A stretch of DNA of 32,994 nucleotides, from NCBI GenBank assembly GCA_944350335.1, contig CALVOQ010000005.1, forward strand, positions 1-32,994, in the 5' to 3' direction. The translations under genes were made by a program, and so were the position numbers. Under the pieces are notes generated by a model. The model was not told where the DNA came from and ran no database searches. It saw only the letters and a program-made list of their open reading frames with translations. The stretch is from an uncultured Bacilli bacterium. Its GTDB lineage: Bacteria > Bacillota_I > Bacilli_A > RF39 > UBA660. Below, in pieces: positions 7,749 to 15,978 of the stretch. Each line of letters opens with the position of its first letter. Within the stretch, counting starts at the first letter, position 1.

Positions 7749-8663
7749 TTATTTGACTATTTCTATTCCACTATAATAATGTTTTAATATTTCATCATAA
7801 GTATAACCTATTTTTGCAAGTTCGTTAGCGCCGTATTGACTCATGCCTACTCCATGTCCATAGCCTTTTGTTACTATTACTACTCCGCCTTCTACTATAG
7901 AAATATCAAAATCAGTAGATCTTAAATTTAAAAGTTGTCTAATTTCTATACCCGAATATATTTTATCGTTTATTGTTATTGTTTCTACTCTGTTTGATTC
8001 TGTTCTTGTTATATTTCCAATTTTTATATTTGGATTTTCTATTAAGTTTAATTTGCTTAAAAATTCTTCTTTATTTATTAAGATTTTGTTATAAAATTGT
8101 TTAGTATTCTTGTCGTATGGGGATTCTACACTTATCAGATAATCTAATTGTTCGCCAAATACATTTTCTACATTTTCTGTATATCCGTTTGACGTAGAAA
8201 AGTAATATGCTTTAATTATATTATCTTCATATGTCATATATTCTCCAGTGGTATCTTTTACTGCTTTTTCTATCTTGTGTAAATATTTTTGATAACTTTC
8301 TTGCCATTTATTTTGAAGTTCTTCACTAGTATTATAACATTGATCATTTGTAGTGGAAGAAATTGTATTATTTTTATTCACTTGGAGCTTATTTAAAACG
8401 TATGTCCGAGCTGCTACTGCACCTGCTTTTAATGCTTCTTCTTCAAAAAGAGCGGGCATTTCACAGCCTAAAACCCCAGTCACATATTCTTCTAAATTTA
8501 GTTCAATAGTGACATTTTCTTTATCAACTTTGACTTTTACATTTGTCGATTCGGATAATTCTTTGTTATTACTAATAATTTCTTGATTTTTTAATTTTGG
8601 AGTAGCAACTAAAAGTAAAATAATTACTACTAAAAAGAATATATAAATGTATTTTGATTTCAT
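7749..8663 (-). CDS. spoIID: SpoIID, sporulation lytic transglycosylase
   Basis: SpoIID cuts septal peptidoglycan glycan strands during engulfment, together with SpoIIM and SpoIIP. The 304-residue protein has an N-terminal membrane anchor (about 5-22) and the SpoIID domain with LEEYVTGVLGCEMPA, holding the catalytic Glu of EMPA, then EALKAGAVAARTYVL, the STSNGYTENVENVFG segment, and the C-terminal signature KGYGHGVGMSQYGAN. It starts 14 bases after the rpiB stop with no recognisable Shine-Dalgarno sequence, which is unusual here and suggests coupling to rpiB or weak initiation. The downstream neighbour is spoIIQ. Confidence 0.96.
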   Translation of the reverse strand: MKSKYIYIFFLVVIILLLVATPKLKNQEIISNNKELSESTNVKVKVDKENVTIELNLEEYVTGVLGCEMPALFEEEALKAGAVAARTYVLNKLQVNKNNTISSTTNDQCYNTSEELQNKWQESYQKYLHKIEKAVKDTTGEYMTYEDNIIKAYYFSTSNGYTENVENVFGEQLDYLISVESPYDKNTKQFYNKILINKEEFLSKLNLIENPNIKIGNITRTESNRVETITINDKIYSGIEIRQLLNLRSTDFDISIVEGGVVIVTKGYGHGVGMSQYGANELAKIGYTYDEILKHYYSGIEIVK

Positions 8664-8677
8664 GTATTTATATATTC

Positions 8678-9133
8678 TTATTTCTTATTTTTAGAACTAT
8701 TTTTTTCTAAATTTTTTATTTTTGTTATCCTTTTTTTGTATCTTTCGCTATCTATAAATTCTGCTTTCATATATTTATCTAGCATGTCTTTAACAACAAG
8801 TATATTTTTTTTAGAACTAATACTTATAACGTTTGCATTATTATGCGCTTTAGCGTAATACGCTTCTTCTTCATTGTCAATTTTCGCACACATAATGCCT
8901 TTTATTTTGTTCGCGGCAATAGTCATTCCAATTCCGGTACCACATATGAGTATTCCAAAATCCAGCTTATCTTTTTTTACGTTTTCACATAGTTTTTTTG
9001 CATAATCTACATAGTCAACAATCACACCGGAATCCGTCCCATAATCTATAATTATATTATCTTTGCTTAAATATTTAATAACTTTATTTTTAAGTGCGTA
9101 TCCTCGGTGGTCACATGCTATACCTATTTTCAT
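8678..9133 (-). CDS. rpiB: Ribose 5-phosphate isomerase B
   Basis: RpiB interconverts ribose 5-phosphate and ribulose 5-phosphate in the pentose phosphate pathway. The 151-residue product has IACDHRGYALK near the N-terminus (substrate-binding Asp-His), the active-site loop GILICGTGIGM with its Cys, IAANKIKGIMCAK and the HNNANVI segment. The C-terminal arginine pair appears as R-Y-K-K-R, although the usual GGRH wording is changed. GAGGTGATAAT precedes the ATG. In B. subtilis the homologue ywlF lies in the same prfA-spoIIR-mntP neighbourhood. Related sugar-phosphate isomerases (LacA/LacB) are alternatives but no lac genes are nearby. Confidence 0.92.
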   Translation of the reverse strand: MKIGIACDHRGYALKNKVIKYLSKDNIIIDYGTDSGVIVDYVDYAKKLCENVKKDKLDFGILICGTGIGMTIAANKIKGIMCAKIDNEEEAYYAKAHNNANVISISSKKNILVVKDMLDKYMKAEFIDSERYKKRITKIKNLEKNSSKNKK

Positions 9134-9177
9134 ATTATCACCTCTTTCATTATAGCATTTAAGAATTTTTTTTCAAT

Positions 9178-9197
9178 AAAAAAAGACCTTTGTCTTT
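9178..9197 (-). terminator. Intrinsic terminator of rpmE
   Basis: On the minus strand AAAGAC-AAAG-GTCTTT followed by T residues forms a short perfect hairpin. The last two bases of the rpmE stop codon TAA are in the first arm. Confidence 0.82.
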
Positions 9198-9393
9198 ATT
9201 TTATTCCATACTTATCTTTGAACTTTTGTACATTGCCTGTTTTAGCTGTCATATGCTTTCCAGTGTAAAATGAATGACATTTTGGACATGTTTCTAGTTG
9301 TATTTCTTCTAAAGTTGATTTTGTAGTAAACTCATATCCACATGCACACCTTACTTTACATTCTTTTAGTTCTGGATGAATTCCTTTTTTCAT
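9196..9393 (-). CDS. rpmE: Ribosomal protein L31, zinc-binding type
   Basis: L31 joins the 50S subunit and helps bridge it to the 30S head. The 65-residue protein has the zinc-binding form, with cysteines in VRCACGYEF and LETCPKCHSFY and the typical end KFKDKYGIK. Keeping all four cysteines implies zinc-replete expression; a cysteine-free paralogue may exist elsewhere. I choose the ATG at 9393 because AAAGGAG lies 7 bases before it; the ATG two codons upstream is only 1 base from that site. A sigma-A promoter and a leader hairpin precede it. Confidence 0.95.
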   Translation of the reverse strand: MKKGIHPELKECKVRCACGYEFTTKSTLEEIQLETCPKCHSFYTGKHMTAKTGNVQKFKDKYGIK

Positions 9394-9411
9394 TTTCATT
9401 CTCCTTTCGCC

Positions 9412-9429
9412 ATAGTTACATATAACTAT
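9412..9429 (-). promoter_or_regulatory. Leader hairpin upstream of rpmE
   Basis: ATAGTTA-CATA-TAACTAT is a perfect 7-bp stem with a 4-base loop. It ends 4 bases before the rpmE ribosome site and lies in the predicted leader. L31 leader motifs that bind L31 are known in Firmicutes; whether this is one is inference. Confidence 0.45.
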
Positions 9430-9444
9430 AGAAACTCTTAATGT

Positions 9445-9472
9445 ATTATATCATTTATTTTTGTTTCGTCAA
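9445..9472 (-). promoter_or_regulatory. Sigma-A promoter of rpmE
   Basis: On the minus strand TTGACG, 16 bases, then TATAAT. The predicted start near 9438 gives rpmE a leader of about 45 bases. Confidence 0.75.
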
Positions 9473-9477
9473 TGGTT

Positions 9478-10224
9478 TTAAATGAGTTTTTCTTCTTCAA
9501 CCAATTTAATAAGCTCATTTGAAATTAAATTGTATCCTTCTAAAGAGGGAAAAACGTTATTTTTGTTTGGTAAATATGTTTCCTTTTCTTTAAATGTATC
9601 ATATATATCTAAATAAAAAGTGTTTTTGTTTATTATTTCGTTAAATTTTAAGTCAATGTAGTTAAATATATTATCCATTGTTGTTTCATTTGTTTGTGAA
9701 AAAGGTATCGGATTATAATACCCAATAAATATAATAGGACCTTTATTGTACTTTCTTATTTTTTCTATTAATTTGTTTGCATCTTGAAACATTTCATCTA
9801 TATATTTTATTATTTTTTGTTTGTTTCCTATTTTAATATTGTCGTTATATTGTTTTAACTTATAAAACAATTCATCACTTCCCACGGATATTGTTATTAT
9901 ATCTGCTTTTTTGATTAAACTTGTTATAGTTAAGTTATTCTCTTCTTTTATTGTATAAACATTATCTATGTCATTTATTAAATCTGTTATTCTATAATCT
10001 GATTGTGTAAAAGTCTTATAATTATCGTTTACTTTGTATTTACTTTTTAAATAATTATAAAAATAATCAGTATAACTTTCCCCAAATGTATCAAATGGGG
10101 TTTGTCCTTTTGCTAAACCATCGCCTAGTGCTAAATACGTTATTTTTTTATCATTTGTTATATTGTATATAAAAATTATGATTATAGCACTAACTAAAAA
10201 AATTACAAATTTAATGTGTTTCAT
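9478..10224 (-). CDS. Membrane-anchored SGNH/GDSL-fold protein, catalytic residues missing
   Basis: A 248-residue protein with an N-terminal membrane helix (about 4-20), probably exposed outside the cell. The fold signature of SGNH hydrolases is visible: block I as YLALGDGLAKG, block III as ITISVGSDELF and block V as NNVFPSLEGYNLIS. Each catalytic position is changed: the nucleophile Ser of GDSL is Gly, the Asn of GxND is lost, and the Asp and His of DxxHP are Asn and Phe. The length and structure are otherwise intact, so it reads as a maintained pseudoenzyme rather than a decayed gene. I choose ATG 10224, 9 bases after AAGGAA. It follows murA by about 30 bases, suggesting a cell-envelope role. 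Function unknown. Confidence 0.8.
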   Translation of the reverse strand: MKHIKFVIFLVSAIIIIFIYNITNDKKITYLALGDGLAKGQTPFDTFGESYTDYFYNYLKSKYKVNDNYKTFTQSDYRITDLINDIDNVYTIKEENNLTITSLIKKADIITISVGSDELFYKLKQYNDNIKIGNKQKIIKYIDEMFQDANKLIEKIRKYNKGPIIFIGYYNPIPFSQTNETTMDNIFNYIDLKFNEIINKNTFYLDIYDTFKEKETYLPNKNNVFPSLEGYNLISNELIKLVEEEKLI

Positions 10225-10253
10225 AATTACCATTTCCTTTGTAATAATTTTAT

Positions 10254-11501
10254 TTATATTTCTTCTATTTTAGCACCAACTTTTTGCAACTTTATTATTA
10301 TGTCTTCGTAGCCTCTTAATATGTGTTCAGTATTGTCTATTATTGTTGTTCCTTCTGCTATAAGGGCAGCTATTACAAGCGATGCGCCTCCTCTTAAGTC
10401 AGTTGCATAAACATTATTTCCTTTTAATTTTGTCGGACCTTTAACATATAAGATATTACCATCGTATTCCGTATTTGCTCCCATTAGATTTAGATATTCT
10501 GTATGCTTAAACCTTGACTCATATATAGTTTCAATTATCTTGGAGTTTCCATTTGCTTGAGTTAATAGCGTTGTAAATGGTTGTTGTACATCTGTGGGAA
10601 ATCCTGGATATACTTGTGTCTTTATATTTACTGGTTTTATATTACTGATTTTTGATATTGTTATTTTATTGTTTGATATATTATATCTTCCACCTACTTC
10701 TACTAGCTTATCAAGTACTGAGTTTATATGTTCCTTTATTGCGCCTTCTATGGTCAGGTTTTTTCCTATTAAAGCTCCCAAAATTAGGTATGTTGAGGCC
10801 TCTATTCTATCTGGAAATACTTCTACTATTCCATTATCCAAATCACTGGTTCCTTCAATTATTATTGTACTTGTTCCTGCTCCATTTATTTGAGCACCCA
10901 TATTTATTAAAAATGATGCAATGTTAACTATTTCAGGCTCTTTCGCTGCGTTCTCTATTATTGTTGTTCCCTTCGCACCAACTGCAGCGAGCATCAAATT
11001 AATTGTTGCGCCAACACTGGCAAAATCTAAATATATTTTTGTTCCTATTAATTCTTCGGCTTCAAGTATATATTTGTTTTTAATTTGAGTTATTTTTACG
11101 CCAAGTTTTTCAAACCCCTTTAAATGTAAATCAATTGGGCGATTTCCAATTTTACACCCTCCAGGAAAAGAAATTTCTGCTTTTTTAAATCTTGCTAACA
11201 TTGCCCCCATATAATAATAGGATGCTCTCATCATTTGGCTCAATTCTTCTGGAATAGCATTGTACTTAATATTAGTAGTATCTATCGTTATAATGTCTTC
11301 TTTTATTGATACTTGACAGTTTAGTAATTCAGTTATTTTAATTAAATATTCTATATCACTTATTTTAGGTACGTTAAATATAGTACTTCTTGTTTTAGAT
11401 AATATTGCAGCTGGTATTAAAGCAACAGCACTATTTTTGGCTCCGCTTATTTTTATACTGCCAGTTAATACATTGCCTCCTTCAATCTTTAATTTAGACA
11501 T
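10254..11501 (-). CDS. murA: UDP-N-acetylglucosamine 1-carboxyvinyltransferase
   Basis: MurA adds enolpyruvate from PEP to UDP-GlcNAc, the first committed step of peptidoglycan synthesis, in the cytoplasm. The 415-residue product has ISGAKNSAVALIPAAIL near the N-terminus, the catalytic loop GGCKIGNRPIDLHLKGFE with the active Cys retained (the residue attacked by fosfomycin), the central TDVQQPF region and the C-terminal DLRGGASLVIAALIAEG. GGGAGG lies 7 bases before the ATG. It follows fba by 12 bases and probably shares its promoter. Bacillota often have two MurA copies; which one this is cannot be decided, although both fba-murA and murA-spoIID orders exist in B. subtilis. Confidence 0.97.
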   Translation of the reverse strand: MSKLKIEGGNVLTGSIKISGAKNSAVALIPAAILSKTRSTIFNVPKISDIEYLIKITELLNCQVSIKEDIITIDTTNIKYNAIPEELSQMMRASYYYMGAMLARFKKAEISFPGGCKIGNRPIDLHLKGFEKLGVKITQIKNKYILEAEELIGTKIYLDFASVGATINLMLAAVGAKGTTIIENAAKEPEIVNIASFLINMGAQINGAGTSTIIIEGTSDLDNGIVEVFPDRIEASTYLILGALIGKNLTIEGAIKEHINSVLDKLVEVGGRYNISNNKITISKISNIKPVNIKTQVYPGFPTDVQQPFTTLLTQANGNSKIIETIYESRFKHTEYLNLMGANTEYDGNILYVKGPTKLKGNNVYATDLRGGASLVIAALIAEGTTIIDNTEHILRGYEDIIIKLQKVGAKIEEI

Positions 11502-11513
11502 TTTAAAACCTCC

Positions 11514-12344
11514 CTATGCTTTATTTCTACTTCCAAATATGTTTATTAGTTCTGATACTACCTTTTTTATTCCTTGACTAGTAGATTCAATAATGAATAC
11601 TGGATCTGTTTCATTTTGATTTTGTTCTAAATATTTTCTCAAAGAATTCGTCCAAGCATGCTTTAATTCTGTATTAATGTTTATTTTTGCAATTCCATTT
11701 CTTATACTTTCTTTAAAACTTTCTTCACTTAGTCCAGAACCTCCATGCATCACTAATGGTGTATCTATATTTTCTTTTATTTGTTTCAATAATTCATAAT
11801 TTAAAATTGGTGTTCCTTTATAAACTCCATGTACAGTTCCAAATGCTGGTGCTATAAGTTGAGCATTTGTTTCTCTTTTTATTCTAATTATGTCTTCTAA
11901 TTTTGAATATATTATACCCTCATTACCATTTTTTCCAATGCTTCCAACTTCGCATTCTATAATTATATTTGGATTTTCTTGTACTAATGATTTAGTTACA
12001 CTTATATTTTCTTCTAATGTATGTGACGAATAGTCTATCATCACTGAATCGAAGCCTGCTTTTATAGCTTTTTCACATATTTCTTTTGTTTTTGCATGAT
12101 CTAAATGTAAGATAACTGGGATCTTTATATTTAAATCTATAATTAATCCTTCTATTATTTTTTTTGTAACATTAAAACCACCTAAATGTTTTGCAACCTT
12201 TTCACTTACACCTAGTATTACTGGCGATTTTTGATTTTCACATTCTTCCAATATGTATCTCGCATACTCTACATTTATAATGTTAAACTGCGGTATAGCA
12301 TATCCTTCTTTATATGCTTTAAGTATTATTTCATATTTATTCAT
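11514..12344 (-). CDS. fba: Class II fructose-bisphosphate aldolase
   Basis: The zinc enzyme cleaves fructose 1,6-bisphosphate into dihydroxyacetone phosphate and glyceraldehyde 3-phosphate in glycolysis. The 276-residue product shows the class II motifs: PQFNIINVE, the metal-binding HLDHAK, FDSVMIDYSSHTLEENI, ECEVGSIG, FGTVHGVYKG, HGGSGL and KININTEL. ATG 12344 is preferred: GGGAG lies 6 bases upstream, and the predicted transcript begins near 12354, downstream of the alternative ATG at 12356. It heads a likely fba-murA-SGNH unit. A tagatose-bisphosphate aldolase is possible by sequence family, but the link to murA matches fbaA of B. subtilis. Confidence 0.92.
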   Translation of the reverse strand: MNKYEIILKAYKEGYAIPQFNIINVEYARYILEECENQKSPVILGVSEKVAKHLGGFNVTKKIIEGLIIDLNIKIPVILHLDHAKTKEICEKAIKAGFDSVMIDYSSHTLEENISVTKSLVQENPNIIIECEVGSIGKNGNEGIIYSKLEDIIRIKRETNAQLIAPAFGTVHGVYKGTPILNYELLKQIKENIDTPLVMHGGSGLSEESFKESIRNGIAKININTELKHAWTNSLRKYLEQNQNETDPVFIIESTSQGIKKVVSELINIFGSRNKA

Positions 12345-12360
12345 AGTTTCTCCCATTTTT

Positions 12361-12389
12361 AATATATTATTTTTAATAGTTTAAGTCAA
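12361..12389 (-). promoter_or_regulatory. Sigma-A promoter of fba-murA
   Basis: On the minus strand TTGACT, 17 bases, TATATT. The expected start site, about 7 bases after the -10, leaves a leader of only some 10 bases before the ATG at 12344. Confidence 0.7.
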
Positions 12390-12402
12390 TCTGCTTTCAT
12401 TC

Positions 12403-12933
12403 TTATTTACATAAAAAATATATAATTAATGTAAATAAAATTATTATTGAAATTATTTTAGCTGTTTTTTTTAATTTATTTGTTATAAACTTTCCTAAAA
12501 AAAATCCTATCATGGTAAAAATAAAACTGCTTATTGAAAAATATATGCTTGAAATTATTACTTTTGATGTAAAATAATTTAAACCTGTTCCAATTAAAAA
12601 ACTATCAATAGATACTAGAAAAGCAAATGTGAGTGATTCAAGAAAATTTATGTTTTTTTCCTTAAATTCCTTATTATTTGACTTTATCATTTCTACTAGT
12701 ATTATTGATAGAGTAATTATTAATACTCCTTTTGAATTAAGTGAGAGTGTATTTATTAATAATTTACCAAACATTATACCAATTAAAGGCATAAAAAAGT
12801 GAAATAGACTTACTAACAATGAAGTTAAAATAATTTTTTCTTTTTTTATATTTAGTAGTCCATATGCTACAGATAAAGTGAACGCGTCTATACTTAAACT
12901 TATTGCAATTAATATTAAAGTTATGTGTTCCAA
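12403..12933 (-). CDS. mntP: MntP-family manganese efflux pump
   Basis: MntP proteins export excess Mn(II) across the cytoplasmic membrane. The 176-residue product has six predicted hydrophobic segments and the two paired family motifs, SLSIDAFTLSVAYGL at the N-terminus and LVSIDSFLIGTGL in the middle, each with the conserved Asp, plus FHFFMPLIGIMFGK. The start is a TTG, 4 bases after AGGTGATC, a sequence that pairs exactly with the 16S anti-Shine-Dalgarno end. The position directly after spoIIR matches ywlD (mntP) in B. subtilis. YtaF-type paralogues share the fold; the neighbourhood favours MntP. Confidence 0.85.
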   Translation of the reverse strand: MEHITLILIAISLSIDAFTLSVAYGLLNIKKEKIILTSLLVSLFHFFMPLIGIMFGKLLINTLSLNSKGVLIITLSIILVEMIKSNNKEFKEKNINFLESLTFAFLVSIDSFLIGTGLNYFTSKVIISSIYFSISSFIFTMIGFFLGKFITNKLKKTAKIISIIILFTLIIYFLCK

Positions 12934-12978
12934 TCTTGATCACCTATTTAAGTATAGTTTTTATTCTCATATTTATAC

Positions 12979-13500
12979 TTATTTAATTAACTTGTTTATT
13001 ATGTCAGTCAGAAAAAAAGTGTATTCTACATCTTCAGTATTTTCTGTTTCCATCATACATAGTGGAGGAAATAAAACGCACCAGAAATTGTTTCCTTCTG
13101 CTTTTCCTATTTCTACCACCAAAGATTCATAGTATCCTTCATCATACGTTATTCCTTCATATTGCTTTTCTGGAAAATAATTTAAACCATACTTTATGTT
13201 TATATTTTTGTCGTAATTTATTTTATTTTTTGTATTTTCTATATTGTTTTTTATTTTGTCTAAGTTTGTTATTATTTTGTTTCTAGTTTCTTGTATAGAT
13301 GAAGTATCCATTATCTCTTTTAGATCTTTTTCTAAGGATTTTTGTATTGATTCTTTAGCAGCAATATCTTCGGCGCTGTTACTATTTGGAATAATTCTAT
13401 ACCTTATTGCTTCATCTGGTATAGTAAGATATTTTTTTTCTTCATTGTTATATATTACTATTAATATGATTATTCCCACAATTATTAATACTTTTTTCAT
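12979..13500 (-). CDS. spoIIR: SpoIIR, sigma-E activation signal protein
   Basis: SpoIIR is made in the forespore under sigma-F, secreted into the septal space and triggers SpoIIGA to process pro-sigma-E in the mother cell. The 173-residue protein has an N-terminal signal or anchor segment (about 1-18), then the family landmarks IPDEAIRYRIIPNSNS, GLNYFPEKQYEGITYDEG and NNFWCVLFPPLC. The ATG at 13500 has AAAGG 12 bases upstream and sits directly behind a hairpin and T-run. It follows prmC, as in B. subtilis. It lies 14 kb from the origin; early forespore access of spoIIR is known to matter for timing in B. subtilis, and the location here fits that. Confidence 0.95.
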   Translation of the reverse strand: MKKVLIIVGIIILIVIYNNEEKKYLTIPDEAIRYRIIPNSNSAEDIAAKESIQKSLEKDLKEIMDTSSIQETRNKIITNLDKIKNNIENTKNKINYDKNINIKYGLNYFPEKQYEGITYDEGYYESLVVEIGKAEGNNFWCVLFPPLCMMETENTEDVEYTFFLTDIINKLIK

Positions 13501-13539
13501 AAAAAAACCCAACCTTTCTAAATTAATATTGGTTAAGTT
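13501..13539 (-). terminator. Hairpin with T-run between prmC and spoIIR
   Basis: On the minus strand AACTTAACC pairs with GGTTGGGTT over 9 bp including two G-T wobbles, with a 16-base loop, and is followed by five more T that end exactly at the spoIIR ATG. The AAAGG ribosome site of spoIIR straddles the loop and second arm. It may terminate the prmC transcript or control spoIIR. Confidence 0.6.
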
Positions 13540-13548
13540 TTTATTTTT

Positions 13549-14280
13549 TTATTCATTAAATATAAATAAATATCTATTTTTTCCTGTTAAATCTTTTTCA
13601 AAAGTGTAGTTTAACTTGTTTTCTTCTAATACTTTTTTTAATATTTTTTTATGAGTTTCATGTATCTCAATAGTTAATATTCCCTGCGGTTTTAAATATT
13701 CTTTATAATCTTTTAAGATTTGCAATATGAGTTTTGTTCCATTTTTTCCACCATATAATGCTCTTCTTGGTTCATGTTTTACTATTTTTGATAATTTTTC
13801 TTTCGTTGGAATGTATGGAGGATTGCTTATTATTACATCATATTTTTCATTTTTAATTTTTTTAAATAAATTACTTTTAATATATTTTATATCTACGTTA
13901 TTTATTTTGGCGTTTTTTTTAGCTAAACTTAATGCTTTTATTGATATGTCTGTTGCAGTTACATCGGCATTTAATAGCTCTTTTTTTAATGTTATGGCAA
14001 TGCAACCGCTACCAGTGCATAAATCTAGTATTTTTGGATTTCTTATTTTTTTATCTTTCATGTATTTTAGTGTTTTGTATACTAGTGTTTCTGTTTCGTA
14101 TCTAGGGATTAATACATTTTTATTTACTAGTATCTTATAACCATAAAAGTTTACATAACCTATTATATATTGTGAAGGGTAGTTCTTCATAATTTTTTTA
14201 ATATTTTTTTGTGTGTATTTTTTTGTTTTTCTTAATTCCTCAATCTCTATCTTTGATATATAATCTGTTAATTTATTCAT
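13549..14280 (-). CDS. prmC: Release factor glutamine methyltransferase
   Basis: PrmC methylates the glutamine of the GGQ motif in release factors RF1 and RF2. The 243-residue product has an N-terminal helical domain, the SAM-binding motif [18 protein letters not shown] (about 92-109) and the amino-methyltransferase motif ISNPPYIP (about 153-160). Its ATG overlaps the last 8 bases of prfA, so the enzyme and its substrate RF1 are translationally linked. The order prfA-prmC-spoIIR is that of B. subtilis. Confidence 0.96.
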   Translation of the reverse strand: MNKLTDYISKIEIEELRKTKKYTQKNIKKIMKNYPSQYIIGYVNFYGYKILVNKNVLIPRYETETLVYKTLKYMKDKKIRNPKILDLCTGSGCIAITLKKELLNADVTATDISIKALSLAKKNAKINNVDIKYIKSNLFKKIKNEKYDVIISNPPYIPTKEKLSKIVKHEPRRALYGGKNGTKLILQILKDYKEYLKPQGILTIEIHETHKKILKKVLEENKLNYTFEKDLTGKNRYLFIFNE

Positions 14281-15343
14281 TTGTTGTTTCCATTTTTCTT
14301 TTTGTATCCTCTGTTATTAAGGCTTCTATTATTTCATCCAAATTACCTTCCATCACTTTATCTAAATTCATTACAGAAAAATTAATTCTATGATCTGTTA
14401 CTCTATTTTGTGGATAATTGTATGTCCTTATTTTTTCTGACCTATCCCCAGTACCAATTTTTATTTTTCTATTGTTTTCTTCTTGTTCTTCTTGTTCTCT
14501 AAGTTTTTGTTCGTATAGCCTTGTTTTCAATATTTGTAATGCTTTTTCTCTATTTTTTATTTGACTTCTTTCGTTTTGGCAAGTTACTACTATGTTTGTC
14601 GGTATATGCGTTATTCTAACAGCTGAATCTGTAGTATTTACACTTTGTCCGCCTGCGCCACTACTTCTAAACACATCTATTTTAATATCACTTTCTTTTA
14701 TTTCTACATCCACTTCTTCTGCTTCTGGCATCACTAATACTGTTGCTGTTGATGTGTGTATTCTACCTTGACTTTCTGTTACCGGCACTCTTTGTACTCG
14801 ATGTGACCCACTTTCATATTTTAATTTTGAATAAACATTGTCTCCCTTTAACATAAATTCAACTATTGTAAAACCGCCATTATCGCTGTGTGATTCATTT
14901 ATTATTTCTATTTTCCAATTTTCTTTTTCAGCATATTTCAAGTACATTCTGTATAGATCTCCAGCAAATATATTTGCTTCGTCTCCACCAGCAGCACCTC
15001 TTATTTCTACAATAACGTTTTTTCCGTCATTTGGATCTTTAGGTAATAACATTATTGTTAATTCTTGTGTAAGTTTTTCAATTTTGTCTGCAATAATCTG
15101 TATTTCTTCATTTGCAAACGATATTGTTTCTTCATCTGTGCTCTCTTTTAACATTTCTTTGGCTGTTTCTAAATCTTCTTTTGCCTGTTTATATTTCTTA
15201 TATTTTTCAATAATTTCTTCTAATGATGTTTTTTCTTTTGAAAATTGTTTCATTTTATTAAAATCTGTATATATTTCTTCTTTTAGCAACTCTTCATTTA
15301 AAAAATTATATCTTTCTAATATTATTTCTAATCTTTCTTCCAT
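14273..15343 (-). CDS. prfA: Peptide chain release factor 1
   Basis: RF1 recognises UAA and UAG in the ribosomal A site and triggers hydrolysis of the peptidyl-tRNA. The 356-residue protein has normal length, the anticodon-like tripeptide P-V-T in [11 protein letters not shown], and the catalytic GGQ in [17 protein letters not shown] (the P-x-T sequence separates RF1 from RF2, which has SPF). AAAGGAG lies before the ATG. UGA stops are also used in this window, so an RF2 gene must exist, probably beyond secA. Upstream is rpoE with a 48-base gap and no terminator. Confidence 0.97.
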   Translation of the reverse strand: MEERLEIILERYNFLNEELLKEEIYTDFNKMKQFSKEKTSLEEIIEKYKKYKQAKEDLETAKEMLKESTDEETISFANEEIQIIADKIEKLTQELTIMLLPKDPNDGKNVIVEIRGAAGGDEANIFAGDLYRMYLKYAEKENWKIEIINESHSDNGGFTIVEFMLKGDNVYSKLKYESGSHRVQRVPVTESQGRIHTSTATVLVMPEAEEVDVEIKESDIKIDVFRSSGAGGQSVNTTDSAVRITHIPTNIVVTCQNERSQIKNREKALQILKTRLYEQKLREQEEQEENNRKIKIGTGDRSEKIRTYNYPQNRVTDHRINFSVMNLDKVMEGNLDEIIEALITEDTKRKMETTNE

Positions 15344-15391
15344 TATAATCTCCTTTCCTTTAATTTTATTATTCTAAATTTAAAGTAAGTG

Positions 15392-15820
15392 TTATAATTC
15401 GTCGTCTAGTTCATTTTCATCAATTACTACTAAGTCTTTTAGATCATCTTCTGTTTCATCATCGTCTACTTCTTTTGTTTCGTCTAAATAATTATCTTCA
15501 GTGTCTTCTTCAAGCGCGCTATGTACAATTTCTTCTTCAAAATCTTCTTCATCTTCTTGTTCAATCTTTATCGAGTGGTTTTCTCTTAAGTCCCAGCATC
15601 CTTTATCGAGTTGAACAAATCTTTTTTCCGTAGTTAATAATGTAAAAAAATCCGCGATTTGGTTTTCATATGTTGTTTCATCGAGATTCTGTAACTCACA
15701 GATAATTTTAAATATTTCTGCCGTTTTCATCTTTTTACCCTTTTCTTTTAAAATAATATATGCTAAATCATCAAATGGTAATGTTTCAACGTCTTCTTTA
15801 TTGATACTTTTTATTTTCAT
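15392..15820 (-). CDS. rpoE: RNA polymerase delta subunit
   Basis: Delta binds RNA polymerase in Bacilli, speeds recycling and raises promoter selectivity. The 142-residue product has the N-terminal HARE-HTH domain (about 10-85, with DLAYIILKEKGKKMKTAEIF and RFVQLDKGCWDLRE) and an acidic, probably disordered tail rich in Asp and Glu to the end. I choose ATG 15820, 5 bases after AGAGGAG; an in-frame GTG five codons earlier overlaps that ribosome site. Presence of delta is a marker for Bacilli. It starts a probable rpoE-prfA-prmC unit. Confidence 0.94.
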   Translation of the reverse strand: MKIKSINKEDVETLPFDDLAYIILKEKGKKMKTAEIFKIICELQNLDETTYENQIADFFTLLTTEKRFVQLDKGCWDLRENHSIKIEQEDEEDFEEEIVHSALEEDTEDNYLDETKEVDDDETEDDLKDLVVIDENELDDEL

Positions 15821-15847
15821 TTTTTCTCCTCTCACTTATCTCCTAAA

Positions 15848-15875
15848 ATTATACTTATATTTTATATAAAATCAA
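15848..15875 (-). promoter_or_regulatory. Sigma-A promoter of rpoE-prfA-prmC
   Basis: On the minus strand TTGATT, 16 bases, TATAAT, about 30 bases before the rpoE start codon. It lies in the short divergent gap with the PBP gene. Confidence 0.7.
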
Positions 15876-15978
15876 GTACTTTATTAATCTTTTTTATTAT
15901 ATTCTAGTTTTAGCTTTATTATAGTTATTTTTGCTCATATTTTTTTATTTTTTTTTAATAATAAAAATAGTGATATAT

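Noticed and set aside
13727-15377. Long plus-strand open frames opposite prmC and prfA.
   Set aside because: They mirror well-identified genes on the minus strand, have no ribosome sites and give low-complexity hydrophobic translations.
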